A DNA stretch of 64,000 nt from Streptomyces davaonensis JCM 4913 (GTDB lineage Bacteria; Actinomycetota; Actinomycetes; Streptomycetales; Streptomycetaceae): positions 62,001 through 126,000 of the forward strand of contig NC_020504.1 in NCBI RefSeq assembly GCF_000349325.1, written 5' to 3'. Position numbers and translations under genes: made by a program. Below, in pieces: positions 1-13,500 of the stretch. Every line of letters begins with the position of its first letter. The stretch's first letter is position 1. The notes below the pieces were generated by a model. The model saw nothing but the letters and a program-made list of their open reading frames with translations. It was not told the origin of the DNA and searched no databases.

Positions 1-2
1 CG

Positions 3-386
3 TTCTCCTCGGCGAAGCGCTTCTTTCGCCGCATGTCCTTGCTGCAGACCGTGAGCACCGCAACCCTGGGCGCGGCAACGACCTTTCTCATCGGCCTCAA
101 CCAGATCTACAAACACGGATGGCTGAGCAGTCTGTCGCTGGGCTTCGCAGCCCTTGCGACAGTCTCCGCAGCCTGGACCGGCTGGTATGGCGCCAGGGAA
201 TCATGGGTCACGTACCAGGGTGCGCTGAACCGTCTCTACGCGCTGCGTTCTCGCATCGCTTTGGAGTCGACACTGCCCGACGCACCCACCGGGGCCAAGA
301 GAGCGACTGACTATCACACCCAGTGCCAGACGATCCTCGATGATGTCAACGGCCAGTGGCAGCAGAACAGAATGAGCCAACCCTAA
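3..386 (+). CDS. SLATT-like two-helix membrane protein, 5' truncated by the window edge
   Basis: The frame is open to the window edge, so the first available ATG (33) is probably internal. Two hydrophobic stretches (about residues 8-24 and 34-52 counted from that ATG) are followed by a charged helical tail (GARESWVTYQGALNRLYALR). This is the layout of SLATT/DUF4231 proteins, small two-TM proteins that comparative work treats as membrane-perturbing effectors in conflict systems. It lies about 400 bp from the outer end of CRISPR array 1, on the opposite strand to the cas operon. The family call rests on hydrophobicity and general pattern only. No catalytic residues are visible. Confidence 0.5.
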   Translation, partial: FSSAKRFFRRMSLLQTVSTATLGAATTFLIGLNQIYKHGWLSSLSLGFAALATVSAAWTGWYGARESWVTYQGALNRLYALRSRIALESTLPDAPTGAKRATDYHTQCQTILDDVNGQWQQNRMSQP

Positions 387-783
387 CGCGAGGCTCACTC
401 ATCAGCTGCTGGGCGACGGCTTCAACAAGGAGCAGCTCGGCGACATCCTCGGCACTCGACGAGCTGGGCCTCACCTTCTACTCAGTGGGCACCGTCGCCG
501 GACAGGAAGCCGCCGCACTGGCACTTGCCGCCCGAATGGCGGAGCCGACGAAATGCGGTTCCCAGGGTGACGAATTGCCGGAGGGATCATCGGTCTGGTC
601 CGCCACGGCGGGTTCGTCGACGCTCACGGCCGGCGACAGCCGCCGCCGATTGCACACCGGGAATCTCCACCACCCAATACGGGGCCTACGCCGCACAGAC
701 GCCGCGTTTTAGCAGGTCAGCGAGTTCCGTCGGTTGCCCTACGGGGAGCACAGGGTGGCGGCCTTTGCGTACTTGGCCTCCCA
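387..783. other. Intergenic stretch with decayed coding remnants
   Basis: No convincing gene is present. Fragments that look formerly coding (LLGDGFNKEQLGDILG in one frame, LDELGLTFYSVGTVAGQEAA in the next) suggest a frameshifted relic. At about 733-751 there is a half-repeat ending in CGGGGAGCAC, which looks like the decayed distal end of CRISPR array 1. Confidence 0.4.
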
Positions 784-1300
784 GGGACCATCCCCGCGGG
801 CGCGGGGAGCACGAGAAGGACGCCTACAACGCTGCGGCGTGGGTGGGACCATACCCGCGGGGGCGGGGAGCACGCGATCGAGCGGGTGTCGGCGGCGCTG
901 TGCCGGGGACCATCCCGCGGGTGTGCGGGGAGCACTTGCCGGTCGCACCCGACAGGGCTTCAACGCGGGGATGCTCCCCGCGGGTGCGGGGAGCACGTTA
1001 CCGGTAGGGCTGCGCCTCGCCGTATCACGGGACCATCCCTGCGGGTGCGGGGAGCACATGAACCCGGACCAGGAGGAGAACAGCTTGTCGGGACCATCCC
1101 CGCGGGGGCGGGGAACACATAATCGTGATCGCCTGGCAGAGTCCGAGACGGGATCATCCCCGCGGGTGCGGGGAGCACCCCGTGGTGACGTTTCCGAAAC
1201 CGTCCGGGTTGGGACCATCCCCGCGGGTGCGGGGAGCACGCGAGGACGTCGTCGTCTCCGGACCCGGCGTGGGGACCATCCCCGCGCGTGCGGGGAGCAC
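784..1300 (-). CRISPR. CRISPR array 1, type I-E, nine repeats
   Basis: Nine near-identical 29-30 nt palindromic repeats start near 784, 843, 906, 968, 1029, 1090, 1150, 1211 and 1272. On the plus strand they read GGGACCATCCCCGCGG followed by GTGCGGGGAGCAC. The period is 59-63 and mostly 61, i.e. about 32-nt unique spacers. In crRNA orientation (minus strand) the repeat starts GTGCTCCCCGC and ends ATGGTCCC, a I-E handle. The first repeat on that strand lies only 55 bp after the cas6e stop, so there is almost no room for a leader. The array may be transcribed by read-through from the cas operon. Repeats decay toward 784. A degenerate repeat half also lies near 1321-1343. Confidence 0.97.
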
Positions 1301-1354
1301 TCCCGGCCGCCTGCCAAATCCTCGCCCGTGCGGGGACGATCCCGGCAGGCGCGC

Positions 1355-6447
<5,093 letters not shown>

Positions 6448-6526
6448 CTACACCTCTCTTTTCTCTCAGTCTCCACAGTTGTCTGATGAGATGCGGCAGG
6501 ACCGTAGCACGCGGGATGAGGGCAAT
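6448..6526. promoter_or_regulatory. Divergent promoter region between cse1 and the HD-like gene
   Basis: 79 bp separate the two divergent starts. The stretch is less GC-rich than its surroundings (CACCTCTCTTTTCTCTCAG, AGTTGTCTGATGAG), as expected for back-to-back promoters. I cannot assign definite -35/-10 boxes. The GAGGGCAAT just before ATG 6527 is the likely ribosome binding site for the rightward gene. Confidence 0.45.
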
Positions 6527-7378
6527 ATGGGCGACTCAGAAGATCTCAACAGCATTGCGTACCAATGGTGTTGGGGGTCGATCGCACCCTCCGGCCCGCA
6601 GGTGTGGAATCCCCTCGTCGCGGAGATGGTCACCGCCGGTTCCGTCATGCTCGAACTGTGGGAACAGGTGCTGCGCCCACGGCAACGGGCAGATCTCACA
6701 GACGGATTCGCAGCCGAAGCCGAGCAAAGCGCCCGCCTGGCGGCCGCCTTCCTGGCAGGGGTGAGCCGCATCGGCCACGCAAGCCCTGCGCGCATGGTTT
6801 CGTTCGGAGCAAGACAGGAGCCCTCCCCCGCATTCGAACAGGCGCACACGGCATGGCGGGAGCAGGCGCTGCGGGCAGGGCTTCCTCTGCCGCCCATCGG
6901 AGCCCGGGTTCGTCACGCGGATCCGGAGCACATCACGGCGGCAGTACTGCCACGGCTGACCGGTTGCGACTGCGCGGGGTACGTCGATGGCGAGCGCTGC
7001 CGCGACCAGGATCATCAAGGCCTCTACGTGGCCGCGTACGCTCTCAACCGGCACGGCGCCGACGTGCTGCACGCTGACACCGTCGCTAAGGCATATCGGG
7101 CCACCGGCGACCCCGCCTGGGATGCGGTCCGGGCCGCGCTGGTGAACGCCGTCGCCCACCACGTGGGCATCGACGCACGCAGTCTTCCTCACCTGATTCG
7201 GCCGGCGGATCCCCTGCGTCTGACGGCCTTCGGCCGCCTGGTGGCCCAGAGCTGCCGCCTAGCCCGCGGGAACACGCTGCGCGGCTTCGCCTCCCCTCAC
7301 GACACCCTGCAAATGATGTCCGACCGCGCGCGGGTGCACGCCCGGGAAGCGGTCTCCCGGCTGCGGGTGGCCGGGTGA
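6527..7378 (+). CDS. Catalytically dead Cas3-HD-like protein (stand-alone, no helicase)
   Basis: A 283-aa protein that follows the Cas3 HD domain from end to end but lacks its metal ligands. Canonical Cas3 begins with a Trp-x-x-LxxH block. Here it is VWNPLVAEM, with Glu33 at the His position. LHDxGKA is replaced by VSRIGHA (residues 79-85), so the His-Asp pair is Ser80-Arg81. GHHG is NRHG (174-177), and the late ADW is AQS. The surrounding scaffold is kept: ELWEQVLRPRQR, VRH..ITAAVLPRL, GDPAWDAVRAALVNAVAHHV. No Walker or helicase motifs follow. It is divergent from cse1, the subunit to which Cas3-HD docks. I infer a non-nucleolytic adaptor that senses Cascade bound to target. Start chosen at ATG 6527; the frame is open upstream to 6332 but would overlap cse1. 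Confidence 0.75.
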   Translation: MGDSEDLNSIAYQWCWGSIAPSGPQVWNPLVAEMVTAGSVMLELWEQVLRPRQRADLTDGFAAEAEQSARLAAAFLAGVSRIGHASPARMVSFGARQEPSPAFEQAHTAWREQALRAGLPLPPIGARVRHADPEHITAAVLPRLTGCDCAGYVDGERCRDQDHQGLYVAAYALNRHGADVLHADTVAKAYRATGDPAWDAVRAALVNAVAHHVGIDARSLPHLIRPADPLRLTAFGRLVAQSCRLARGNTLRGFASPHDTLQMMSDRARVHAREAVSRLRVAG

Positions 7379-7383
7379 GCGCC

Positions 7384-7457
7384 GCAATCCCCGCGCTGCG
7401 GGGCTGATGCCTCTCCAGTCGCCACAAGGGCCATCTCCGCGGTGCGGAGCAGATCAA
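7384..7457. repeat. Two degenerate CRISPR-repeat-like hairpins between convergent genes
   Basis: CCCCGCGCTGCGGGG (about 7389-7403) and CTCCGCGGTGCGGAG (about 7436-7450) are perfect 6-bp-stem palindromes. The second sits in GGGCCATCTCCGCGG..AGCAGAT, resembling the array-1 repeat with deletions. They lie between the 3' ends of the HD-like gene and the caspase-like gene. They may be relic repeats, bidirectional terminators, or both. Confidence 0.4.
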
Positions 7458-7530
7458 CCCGCCGATGGCGGCGTGCTGATCGTAGTCCGGCTGGCAGCAG
7501 GTGACGAGCGCGTCCACCCCGTCCTGAGGG

Positions 7531-10500
7531 CTATTCCTCGACCTGGGGCAGCCGCAGCGTCACTGCGGCGATCCCGGCCGGACCGCCGAAGGCGATCAAG
7601 GGCTGCCGGATCGCCGGGATGCTGTGGAGCGGCGGGATGCCGAGGGAGGTCAGGGACGTGGCGGTGACCAGTCGCAGCACCTCTTCTCCGGTGCCCGGGT
7701 TGCACAACCGCATGGTCGTGTCCTTGAGGCCGGTGCTGACGATCAGGGGTCCGCAACCGGGTAACCGCACGATGCCCAGAGCGGATACGGGTCCGTCGTG
7801 CCGGGTCAGCAGCGTGTACGGCTGCTGACCCGAAACAGCCGGTGCCCACAGGCGTACGCGGCCGTCGACTCCCCCGGCCACCAGAAGCCACTCGCCCGCG
7901 TCATCTCCCGGGCAGACGGCCAGAGTTTTCACGGGGCCGGTATGTCCTGGCCATTGTTCATGCGGTTGGTGAAACGGGCGGCACAGTCGCACGCCCTGGT
8001 CGGAGGCGACAGCGAGAACCCCGCCCGATGGCAGGGGCAGGTACGCCAGCGCGCGGACGGGCCGACCGGTGTCCGCGCTGTTGTTAAGCCAGCCCAGCAC
8101 CTCGCCGGTCGCCGGGTCGCAGTACGCGACCGATCCCCGGCTGGTGCCTACAGCAAGGACGGTTCGCGCGCCGTCGGTGAAGGCGGCGAACGCGGTCGCG
8201 TGGTCCTCTTGCGAGGTCCAGGCGTTCATCAGCTTCCAGTCGCCGTTCCAGCAGCCCACCGTCTTGTCGGGCAGCCCCACAAAGACCATCGCGGAACCGT
8301 CCGCCGCCGTGTGCGCGGCGAGGGCTGTCACCGAACCGTCAACTCCTGCCTGGGGAAAGGCGATCGATGCTCTGACCTCGCCGGTGTCGGCCGACCTCAT
8401 GACAAGGTTTTGGTCGGGGCCGACCGAGACGAGTTCGGCGGGGTTGGAGCCCCCTTCCAGCACCGCGAGCAGGGTTCCATCGGCAGGCCGGGAGGACGAC
8501 ACGGTGCGGCGGGTCCGCGCTTGGGGGTTCCAGACACGGACGGTGCCGTCGAGCGAGCCGGAGACCAGCACGCAGACCCCGTCAGGGCCACGCACAACGG
8601 CGAGCCCTGTTACGGCACTTGTGTGGTCGGCGGGAAACCGGCAGACCTCCTCGCTGGCTTCGGGATCCCACAGCTGTACGGCGCCGTCGTCGGCGCCCAG
8701 CGCAAGCAGGGTGCCCGCGCCGGGCTGAGGGTAGGGGGCAAGCACGGCCGCGGACTGCCTGATCGTGCAGTGCCGGTCTTCAGTACCTGTCAGGGCGTCC
8801 CAGAATCTGACCGTCTTCGAGGCCCGCGTTGCCAGGGCCAGCATGGCGTTTCCGTTCCGCGTGGTGAGCAGGGCAAGCGCGGAGATCCCCTCTTGCCGGG
8901 CCGGCACGGTACACACCAGGTCGAGGGATGCGCCGTCAAGAATCTCGACGGTGTCCGCCCTGGAGACGGCCAGGAGTGTGCGGCCGCCGGGCAGGGCCAG
9001 GGCGGCAAGCGCGTGCACCCGACCTGCCAGGGCGTCTGCGCCCGCCCCTTCGTGGGCAAGAACGGTCCCGGTGTTCAGATCGTGCAGGGCAAGGCCGTCG
9101 GACGTACCGATGGCCAGCCGAACCCGGCCCTCCCGGCCGCGGAAGGACACCATGTCGTGCACGGACGCGGTCACGGGCAGTGGTGTGTGCCGGCCGCTCA
9201 ACGGATCACACGTCCACACGCCGCCGTCACAGCCCACGGCCAGCAGAGGATCTCCCTGCGGACGGGGCATCACGGCCAGCGTCCGCGCAAAGGGGCCCTG
9301 CCCCGGGATCGGCGGGCCTACCGGAGTCACAGTGGACGGATCCCACACGCGTACAGTGCCGTCGGCGCCGCCGATGGCGATCAGCGGTGTCCCGTCCCGC
9401 AGGGTGAAGGACACCAGGGAGCAGACGTCCGTGTCGTGTCTCGCCAGGACGTTGCCCGCCACCGCGATGTCCTTCCATCCCGGCGCGAGATGCCCGACCA
9501 CCGGGCTGGGCGCGGCGCCGGGGCTCGAAGCAGCAGCATCCGGCCCCCACTGGGCGAAGCGCAGGCTTTCCGCACGCGCGAGGGGCGGCGCGTCGGCCAG
9601 GAAGGGCTCGATCCCGGACCACGCCAAGAGGCGCCTCGTGCCCTCAGCATGCTCCGAAAGAAGCCCGAGCGTGCCCCGCACGTTCCCGCTCGTCTCGTAG
9701 GGCAGGAACTTTTCCGTGATGACCTGGTCGTTCAGCACACCTCCGGCTGCCGCATGCTGGATCAGGTGGCGGCGCAGATACGGATGCGGCGGCACATCGT
9801 CCGTCTCCCGCAGCTCGCTGAACGCGACCGCCAGTTGCCGATGAGCCTCCCTCACGCCCGCCGCGGACGCCTCAGGTGCGCTGGGCGGCGCTTCGGCACC
9901 GAGAAGGACCTGCGGGCTGTCCCTCAGCACTTCACTGATGCGCTCGTGAATGGGCCGGTAGACGTACCTGTCGTCCTCCACTGCGGTCGTCAGGTAGCCC
10001 TTGAGCCGGCTCTCCCGTACGTCACGGATCACCGAATCAGGGATGGTGACGCCGTCTCCCGCCAGGGCCGCCACCGCGCACGGCCACACGTCGGCCCAGG
10101 GAAGGCCGGCACCCTGCGCGAGTGCCGTAGTCCGCAGGACCTGCACGATGAGCTCGGCCGGCACACCTGTGTGGCGCCCTGTTGCGGCAATGTCCTGCCG
10201 CATAAGCTCCTGCGTTCCCTGCCGCAGGGTGCGCCGCCACTGCGGATCATCAGGATCAGGCAGCTGTCCTTGTGAGTGAAGCGCCTCGACGGCGAGGCGG
10301 GCGTCGAGGAAGGAGGGTGCCACCTCCTGGGCCACCGCGGCAGCAACCTCGCCCAGTGCGCGGGGATCCGGGCGTGGTGAGGAGCCGGAACTGTCAAACA
10401 GGGTTCTGAGCAGCGTGCTCGCGTACGCCTCGATGTCCTGCGCGGTGCCGGTGTCCGTCCGCAGGGGTTCCCCGGCGTCCGTGGAATGGATAAGCAGGTC

Positions 10501-11931
10501 CAGCAGATCCGATGCCCGGTCCGGTGACGGACGGAGCCGACCATCCGGGCCGGCGTGCGCACTGCGGACGCCCAGAAGCATCCGGACCGCCAGTTGTCCG
10601 GTATCCGTCCACAAGTCGGCCAGCCGGCGGATGAGGTTGGTGACGATCGATCGGGGATTCCTTGCCTCGTCGATGCCGTCGATGACGATCGTCAAAGGCC
10701 GCCCCATGTGGCGCACAGCGGCCAGCACATGGTCCAGAAGCTGATCCAGTGGGGTGATCGCCCTGCCAGCGGCGGGCGGTTCGTCCGTGAGCGCGGTGTA
10801 CAGCGCGGCGGCGAGTTCATCAACGTCCGTGTTCCGGGCGAGCACCGCAGCATCGACCACTCCCTCCGGCACGAGGAGATCGGGCGGTACAGCCTCGACG
10901 ACAGAGCGGTACCTCTCGTCGGACCGGAACGTCGGGGCGCTGAGCGTGACGACCCGAGCGAGCAATGCGGACTTGCCCGAGCCTGTTTCCCCCGTGACGA
11001 CGAGAGTCCCGCTTCCGTTCTCAAGAAACTCCGTCAGGCGCCGCACCTGGCGGGTCCGGCCTGTGAAATACCAGCCGAAATCATCAAGGGAAGGACGCCC
11101 GGAAGCTCGCGAGAGCCAGTACAAGTCGAGGTCGGGCCGGGGCTCGTAGCCGGGGTTGGGAAGGCACGGATGGGGTTGAGCGTGGTCCCGGCGCCCCGGC
11201 AGCGTATGTTCCGGCCAAAGGAACTGCACTTCGGGCGCAACCCCCGACTGGTACAAGCCCTCCATCGCGGTGAAGAGTTCTGCAAAGCTCAAGTGAGAAC
11301 GCGCGTACCCCGACTGCCGATCTGTGAAGTGGGCGACCACGGCTTCGAGAAAACGCGTGAACTGTTCCGGATGCGGGGTCCCTGTCTCGTTGGCAGACGA
11401 CATCACAACGAGAGAGTTCAGCTGCCTTCGTGCCTCGCTCAGTGCTCGGCAGCGCCTTCGAAGCTCCTCACGGAGAACACCGGAGTAGCAGGAGTCAACC
11501 ATGACCAGGACATGGTCGGCATCGGAATCCAGCACCCTCGTGATCAGATCGGCGGTCGCAAACGCCGTCGCCGGAAGACGGTCCATGCGGGACCCCGGCA
11601 GAAGCAGGAAATGCTCGTCCGACGGCCGGCTGACCCCGTGACCGGTGACATAGACGACAAGGGCCTCATCGTGCGCAGCGCTCTCAGGCCTCCTCTCATC
11701 CAGGAACGCGCGCAGATCGTAGACGTCGCGGAGTTGCCCAGGCGCAGCAACGGTGAACCTGCGCTCCGCACCGAGACCCTCATTGGCCCACCACCCCCTC
11801 ACAGCACCGACCTGCGCGTCGATGCCCTTCTTGAACACGGCGTCTCTGGAAACGTCGCCGGTGTCGTAATCCGAGACAGCAATCTCAATCAGCGTCCGCT
11901 GCTTCGTCTCAGGCGCCGCTCGGTCGTTCAC
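7531..11931 (-). CDS. Caspase-like peptidase / STAND NTPase / WD40 protein (CRISPR-linked effector candidate)
   Basis: 1466 aa in three parts. Residues about 10-250 are a caspase-like (C14) domain: ALVVYVTGHGVS gives the catalytic His98 and VLVMVDSCYSG the nucleophile Cys148. Residues about 285-480 are a STAND-type P-loop NTPase: Walker A GETGSGKS (314-321) and Walker B LTIVIDGIDEA (413-423). A helical stretch follows, then from about 840 to the end many WD40-type blades (GGADGTVRVWDP, GSLDGTVRVWNP, GGVDGRVRLWAP), a ligand-sensing propeller. Such proteins usually stay auto-inhibited until the propeller binds a signal, then oligomerise and activate the protease. Its ATG overlaps the stop of the upstream hydrolase gene (ATGA). 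The position between Cascade and array 2 suggests it is the effector. All catalytic residues are present. Confidence 0.9.
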   Translation of the reverse strand: MNDRAAPETKQRTLIEIAVSDYDTGDVSRDAVFKKGIDAQVGAVRGWWANEGLGAERRFTVAAPGQLRDVYDLRAFLDERRPESAAHDEALVVYVTGHGVSRPSDEHFLLLPGSRMDRLPATAFATADLITRVLDSDADHVLVMVDSCYSGVLREELRRRCRALSEARRQLNSLVVMSSANETGTPHPEQFTRFLEAVVAHFTDRQSGYARSHLSFAELFTAMEGLYQSGVAPEVQFLWPEHTLPGRRDHAQPHPCLPNPGYEPRPDLDLYWLSRASGRPSLDDFGWYFTGRTRQVRRLTEFLENGSGTLVVTGETGSGKSALLARVVTLSAPTFRSDERYRSVVEAVPPDLLVPEGVVDAAVLARNTDVDELAAALYTALTDEPPAAGRAITPLDQLLDHVLAAVRHMGRPLTIVIDGIDEARNPRSIVTNLIRRLADLWTDTGQLAVRMLLGVRSAHAGPDGRLRPSPDRASDLLDLLIHSTDAGEPLRTDTGTAQDIEAYASTLLRTLFDSSGSSPRPDPRALGEVAAAVAQEVAPSFLDARLAVEALHSQGQLPDPDDPQWRRTLRQGTQELMRQDIAATGRHTGVPAELIVQVLRTTALAQGAGLPWADVWPCAVAALAGDGVTIPDSVIRDVRESRLKGYLTTAVEDDRYVYRPIHERISEVLRDSPQVLLGAEAPPSAPEASAAGVREAHRQLAVAFSELRETDDVPPHPYLRRHLIQHAAAGGVLNDQVITEKFLPYETSGNVRGTLGLLSEHAEGTRRLLAWSGIEPFLADAPPLARAESLRFAQWGPDAAASSPGAAPSPVVGHLAPGWKDIAVAGNVLARHDTDVCSLVSFTLRDGTPLIAIGGADGTVRVWDPSTVTPVGPPIPGQGPFARTLAVMPRPQGDPLLAVGCDGGVWTCDPLSGRHTPLPVTASVHDMVSFRGREGRVRLAIGTSDGLALHDLNTGTVLAHEGAGADALAGRVHALAALALPGGRTLLAVSRADTVEILDGASLDLVCTVPARQEGISALALLTTRNGNAMLALATRASKTVRFWDALTGTEDRHCTIRQSAAVLAPYPQPGAGTLLALGADDGAVQLWDPEASEEVCRFPADHTSAVTGLAVVRGPDGVCVLVSGSLDGTVRVWNPQARTRRTVSSSRPADGTLLAVLEGGSNPAELVSVGPDQNLVMRSADTGEVRASIAFPQAGVDGSVTALAAHTAADGSAMVFVGLPDKTVGCWNGDWKLMNAWTSQEDHATAFAAFTDGARTVLAVGTSRGSVAYCDPATGEVLGWLNNSADTGRPVRALAYLPLPSGGVLAVASDQGVRLCRPFHQPHEQWPGHTGPVKTLAVCPGDDAGEWLLVAGGVDGRVRLWAPAVSGQQPYTLLTRHDGPVSALGIVRLPGCGPLIVSTGLKDTTMRLCNPGTGEEVLRLVTATSLTSLGIPPLHSIPAIRQPLIAFGGPAGIAAVTLRLPQVEE

Positions 11932-12794
11932 CGGCAGCCGTCCGCAATCACCCGCGCAACCGCACCGGCCCGCAGATAGCGCAGCGCGCTGTGCGGGTCA
12001 CCGTTGCCGTTGTCGACCTGCGCATCGGTGATTCCGGGCGAGAGAGCGCTGAGCCCCACGCCGCCGGTGATGAAGTCCCCGGGATCGAAGACATTGACCC
12101 ACGCGATACCGCCGGGCAGCTTCAACGGCTCGCCGTCGGCAATGCCCAGCCCACGCCGCACCGAGGGGATGGCCAACGGAGATCCGCACGTCACAAGCGT
12201 CCGCACGGCAGCCGTCCGGTCCGGCGCGACCTCGCCCCGGCGAAGCAGGTCGTAGGCGATCACGCTTCCCAGTGAATGCCCGATCACAACGCAGGTACCC
12301 GCACCGAAAGCCCCGGCAACAAAGGACCGAACCCGAGCAGCAGGCTCAGGCTCGTACAGATACAACCGCACCTCACGCAGGGCACTCACCAAAAGCTTCC
12401 CCCCACCCCGGGGAAAACGCAGGTCATACGCCATCACCAGACGCGTCAGACGCGGAGGCCACAGCTGCGGCACACCCAGCGTCTGCAACTCCACCTGCCC
12501 GATACGGTCCAGGTCCTCCTCACGGACGACATCCTCCAGCGCCGCGACGACGAAGTCGACTTCCCCCTCGTCCAATGGCACTGCGGCATCGAAGCGATCC
12601 CCCTGCGGACCGAGGTGGTCCGTTCCGCGCTCCAACAGCCCAGTCCAGTGCGGCAGTTCCAATGCGTCACCAGGCAGGACCGGCATACCGAGCCCGCCAA
12701 GACCACCATTGAGCGCCCCCAACCAGTCGTCCGTCAGCTGCCTTTTCGACGTCGAGGACTGCCGAATCCCGTGTACCCCAACTATGCGCGCCAC
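11928..12794 (-). CDS. Alpha/beta hydrolase (lipase/esterase-like) co-operonic with the caspase-STAND protein
   Basis: 288 aa. The nucleophile elbow GHSLGS puts Ser174 in place. Candidate acid Asp237 or Asp240 (NVFDPGDF) and His268 (NGDPHSALRYL) complete a triad. The N-terminal VGVHGIRQ is the oxyanion-side HG motif. There is no signal peptide, so it acts in the cytoplasm. The closest style is that of PGAP1/lipase-like hydrolases seen beside conflict-system NTPases. It is the first gene of a two-gene operon, with its stop overlapping the start of the caspase-STAND gene. The substrate is unknown. A phospholipid or another ester is plausible if it works as a second killing module or as a caspase substrate. 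Confidence 0.82.
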   Translation of the reverse strand: MARIVGVHGIRQSSTSKRQLTDDWLGALNGGLGGLGMPVLPGDALELPHWTGLLERGTDHLGPQGDRFDAAVPLDEGEVDFVVAALEDVVREEDLDRIGQVELQTLGVPQLWPPRLTRLVMAYDLRFPRGGGKLLVSALREVRLYLYEPEPAARVRSFVAGAFGAGTCVVIGHSLGSVIAYDLLRRGEVAPDRTAAVRTLVTCGSPLAIPSVRRGLGIADGEPLKLPGGIAWVNVFDPGDFITGGVGLSALSPGITDAQVDNGNGDPHSALRYLRAGAVARVIADGCR

Positions 12795-12984
12795 CTACCC
12801 GCATCCCCCGCCAGCATGCCGTTCAGAACAAACAACGAGACTAGAGCGCCATCCAGTTCCGGCGGGCTGCATCCGGCCGCTCGGGCACCGACCGCCCCCT
12901 CCAGCGCCAGGCATCCAGCAAACGGCTAAACCGCCAGCGCGCACCCGCAACACCTGGAAAGATCAGATCAGCAAGCACCAACAC
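12795..12984. promoter_or_regulatory. Intergenic region: promoter of the hydrolase-caspase operon and possible array-2 leader
   Basis: 190 bp with no gene between the divergent hydrolase gene and the first degenerate repeat of array 2. It contains an AT-richer patch (CAGAACAAACAACGAGACTAG) suitable for a promoter and the direct repeat AGATCAGATCAG near 12960. Its position fits an array leader, but without cas1-cas2 its only necessary role would be transcription. Confidence 0.35.
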
Positions 12985-13499
12985 ACGCCCCCTGCACCCG
13001 AGCAGGGATCACCCCAGCGACAACTGCCCCCAGAGGCCGGCCGATACCTGCTCCCCCACCCGGGGATGATCCCCCCGCGATGGACGACCCACGGATCTGG
13101 TTCGAAACCTCCCCGCACACGCGAGGATGACCCCTCGAAGCGCTTGTCGTATGCCATCTGGACGGCGTGCTCCCCGCACCAGCCGGGGATGGTCCCTCGT
13201 CACCACCGTCGGCGGCCACGTCGACGCCGCGCTCCCTGCACCCGCAGGGATGGTCCCGTCACAAAGACCGGCGACTTCACCTACGCCTGGTGCTCCCCGC
13301 ACACGCGGAAATGGCCCGCCTGCGTAGAGCAGCACGCCACGGGCGGCCGCGTGCTGCCCGCACCTGCGGGGATGGTCCCCGGATCGCCCGGGACAAGCTG
13401 TACGCCGCGTAGTGCTCCCCGCACCCGAGGGGATGGCCCCCGGGCCGCGAGCTACACCCTTCAGTCCCTGCGCTGCTTCCCAGCACCCGCGGGGATGGG
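12985..13499 (+). CRISPR. CRISPR array 2 (proximal part), type I-E, nine repeats
   Basis: Repeats in the orientation GTGCTCCCCGCACCCG-CGGGGATGGTCCC start near 12985, 13048, 13106, 13167, 13229, 13290, 13351, 13412 and 13472, with a mostly 61-nt period. The repeat is the same as array 1 but read from the other strand. The first three are degenerate (e.g. CCTGCACCCGAGCAGGGATC) and the central ones are near consensus. The last is broken by an IS256-type insertion at 13501. The same orientation and repeat resume after the IS elements as array 3. Confidence 0.93.
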
Positions 13500-13500
13500 T

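Noticed and set aside
7798..10275. 825-codon plus-strand frame over the caspase gene
   Set aside because: Complementary shadow of a gene with clear domains; no domain logic of its own.
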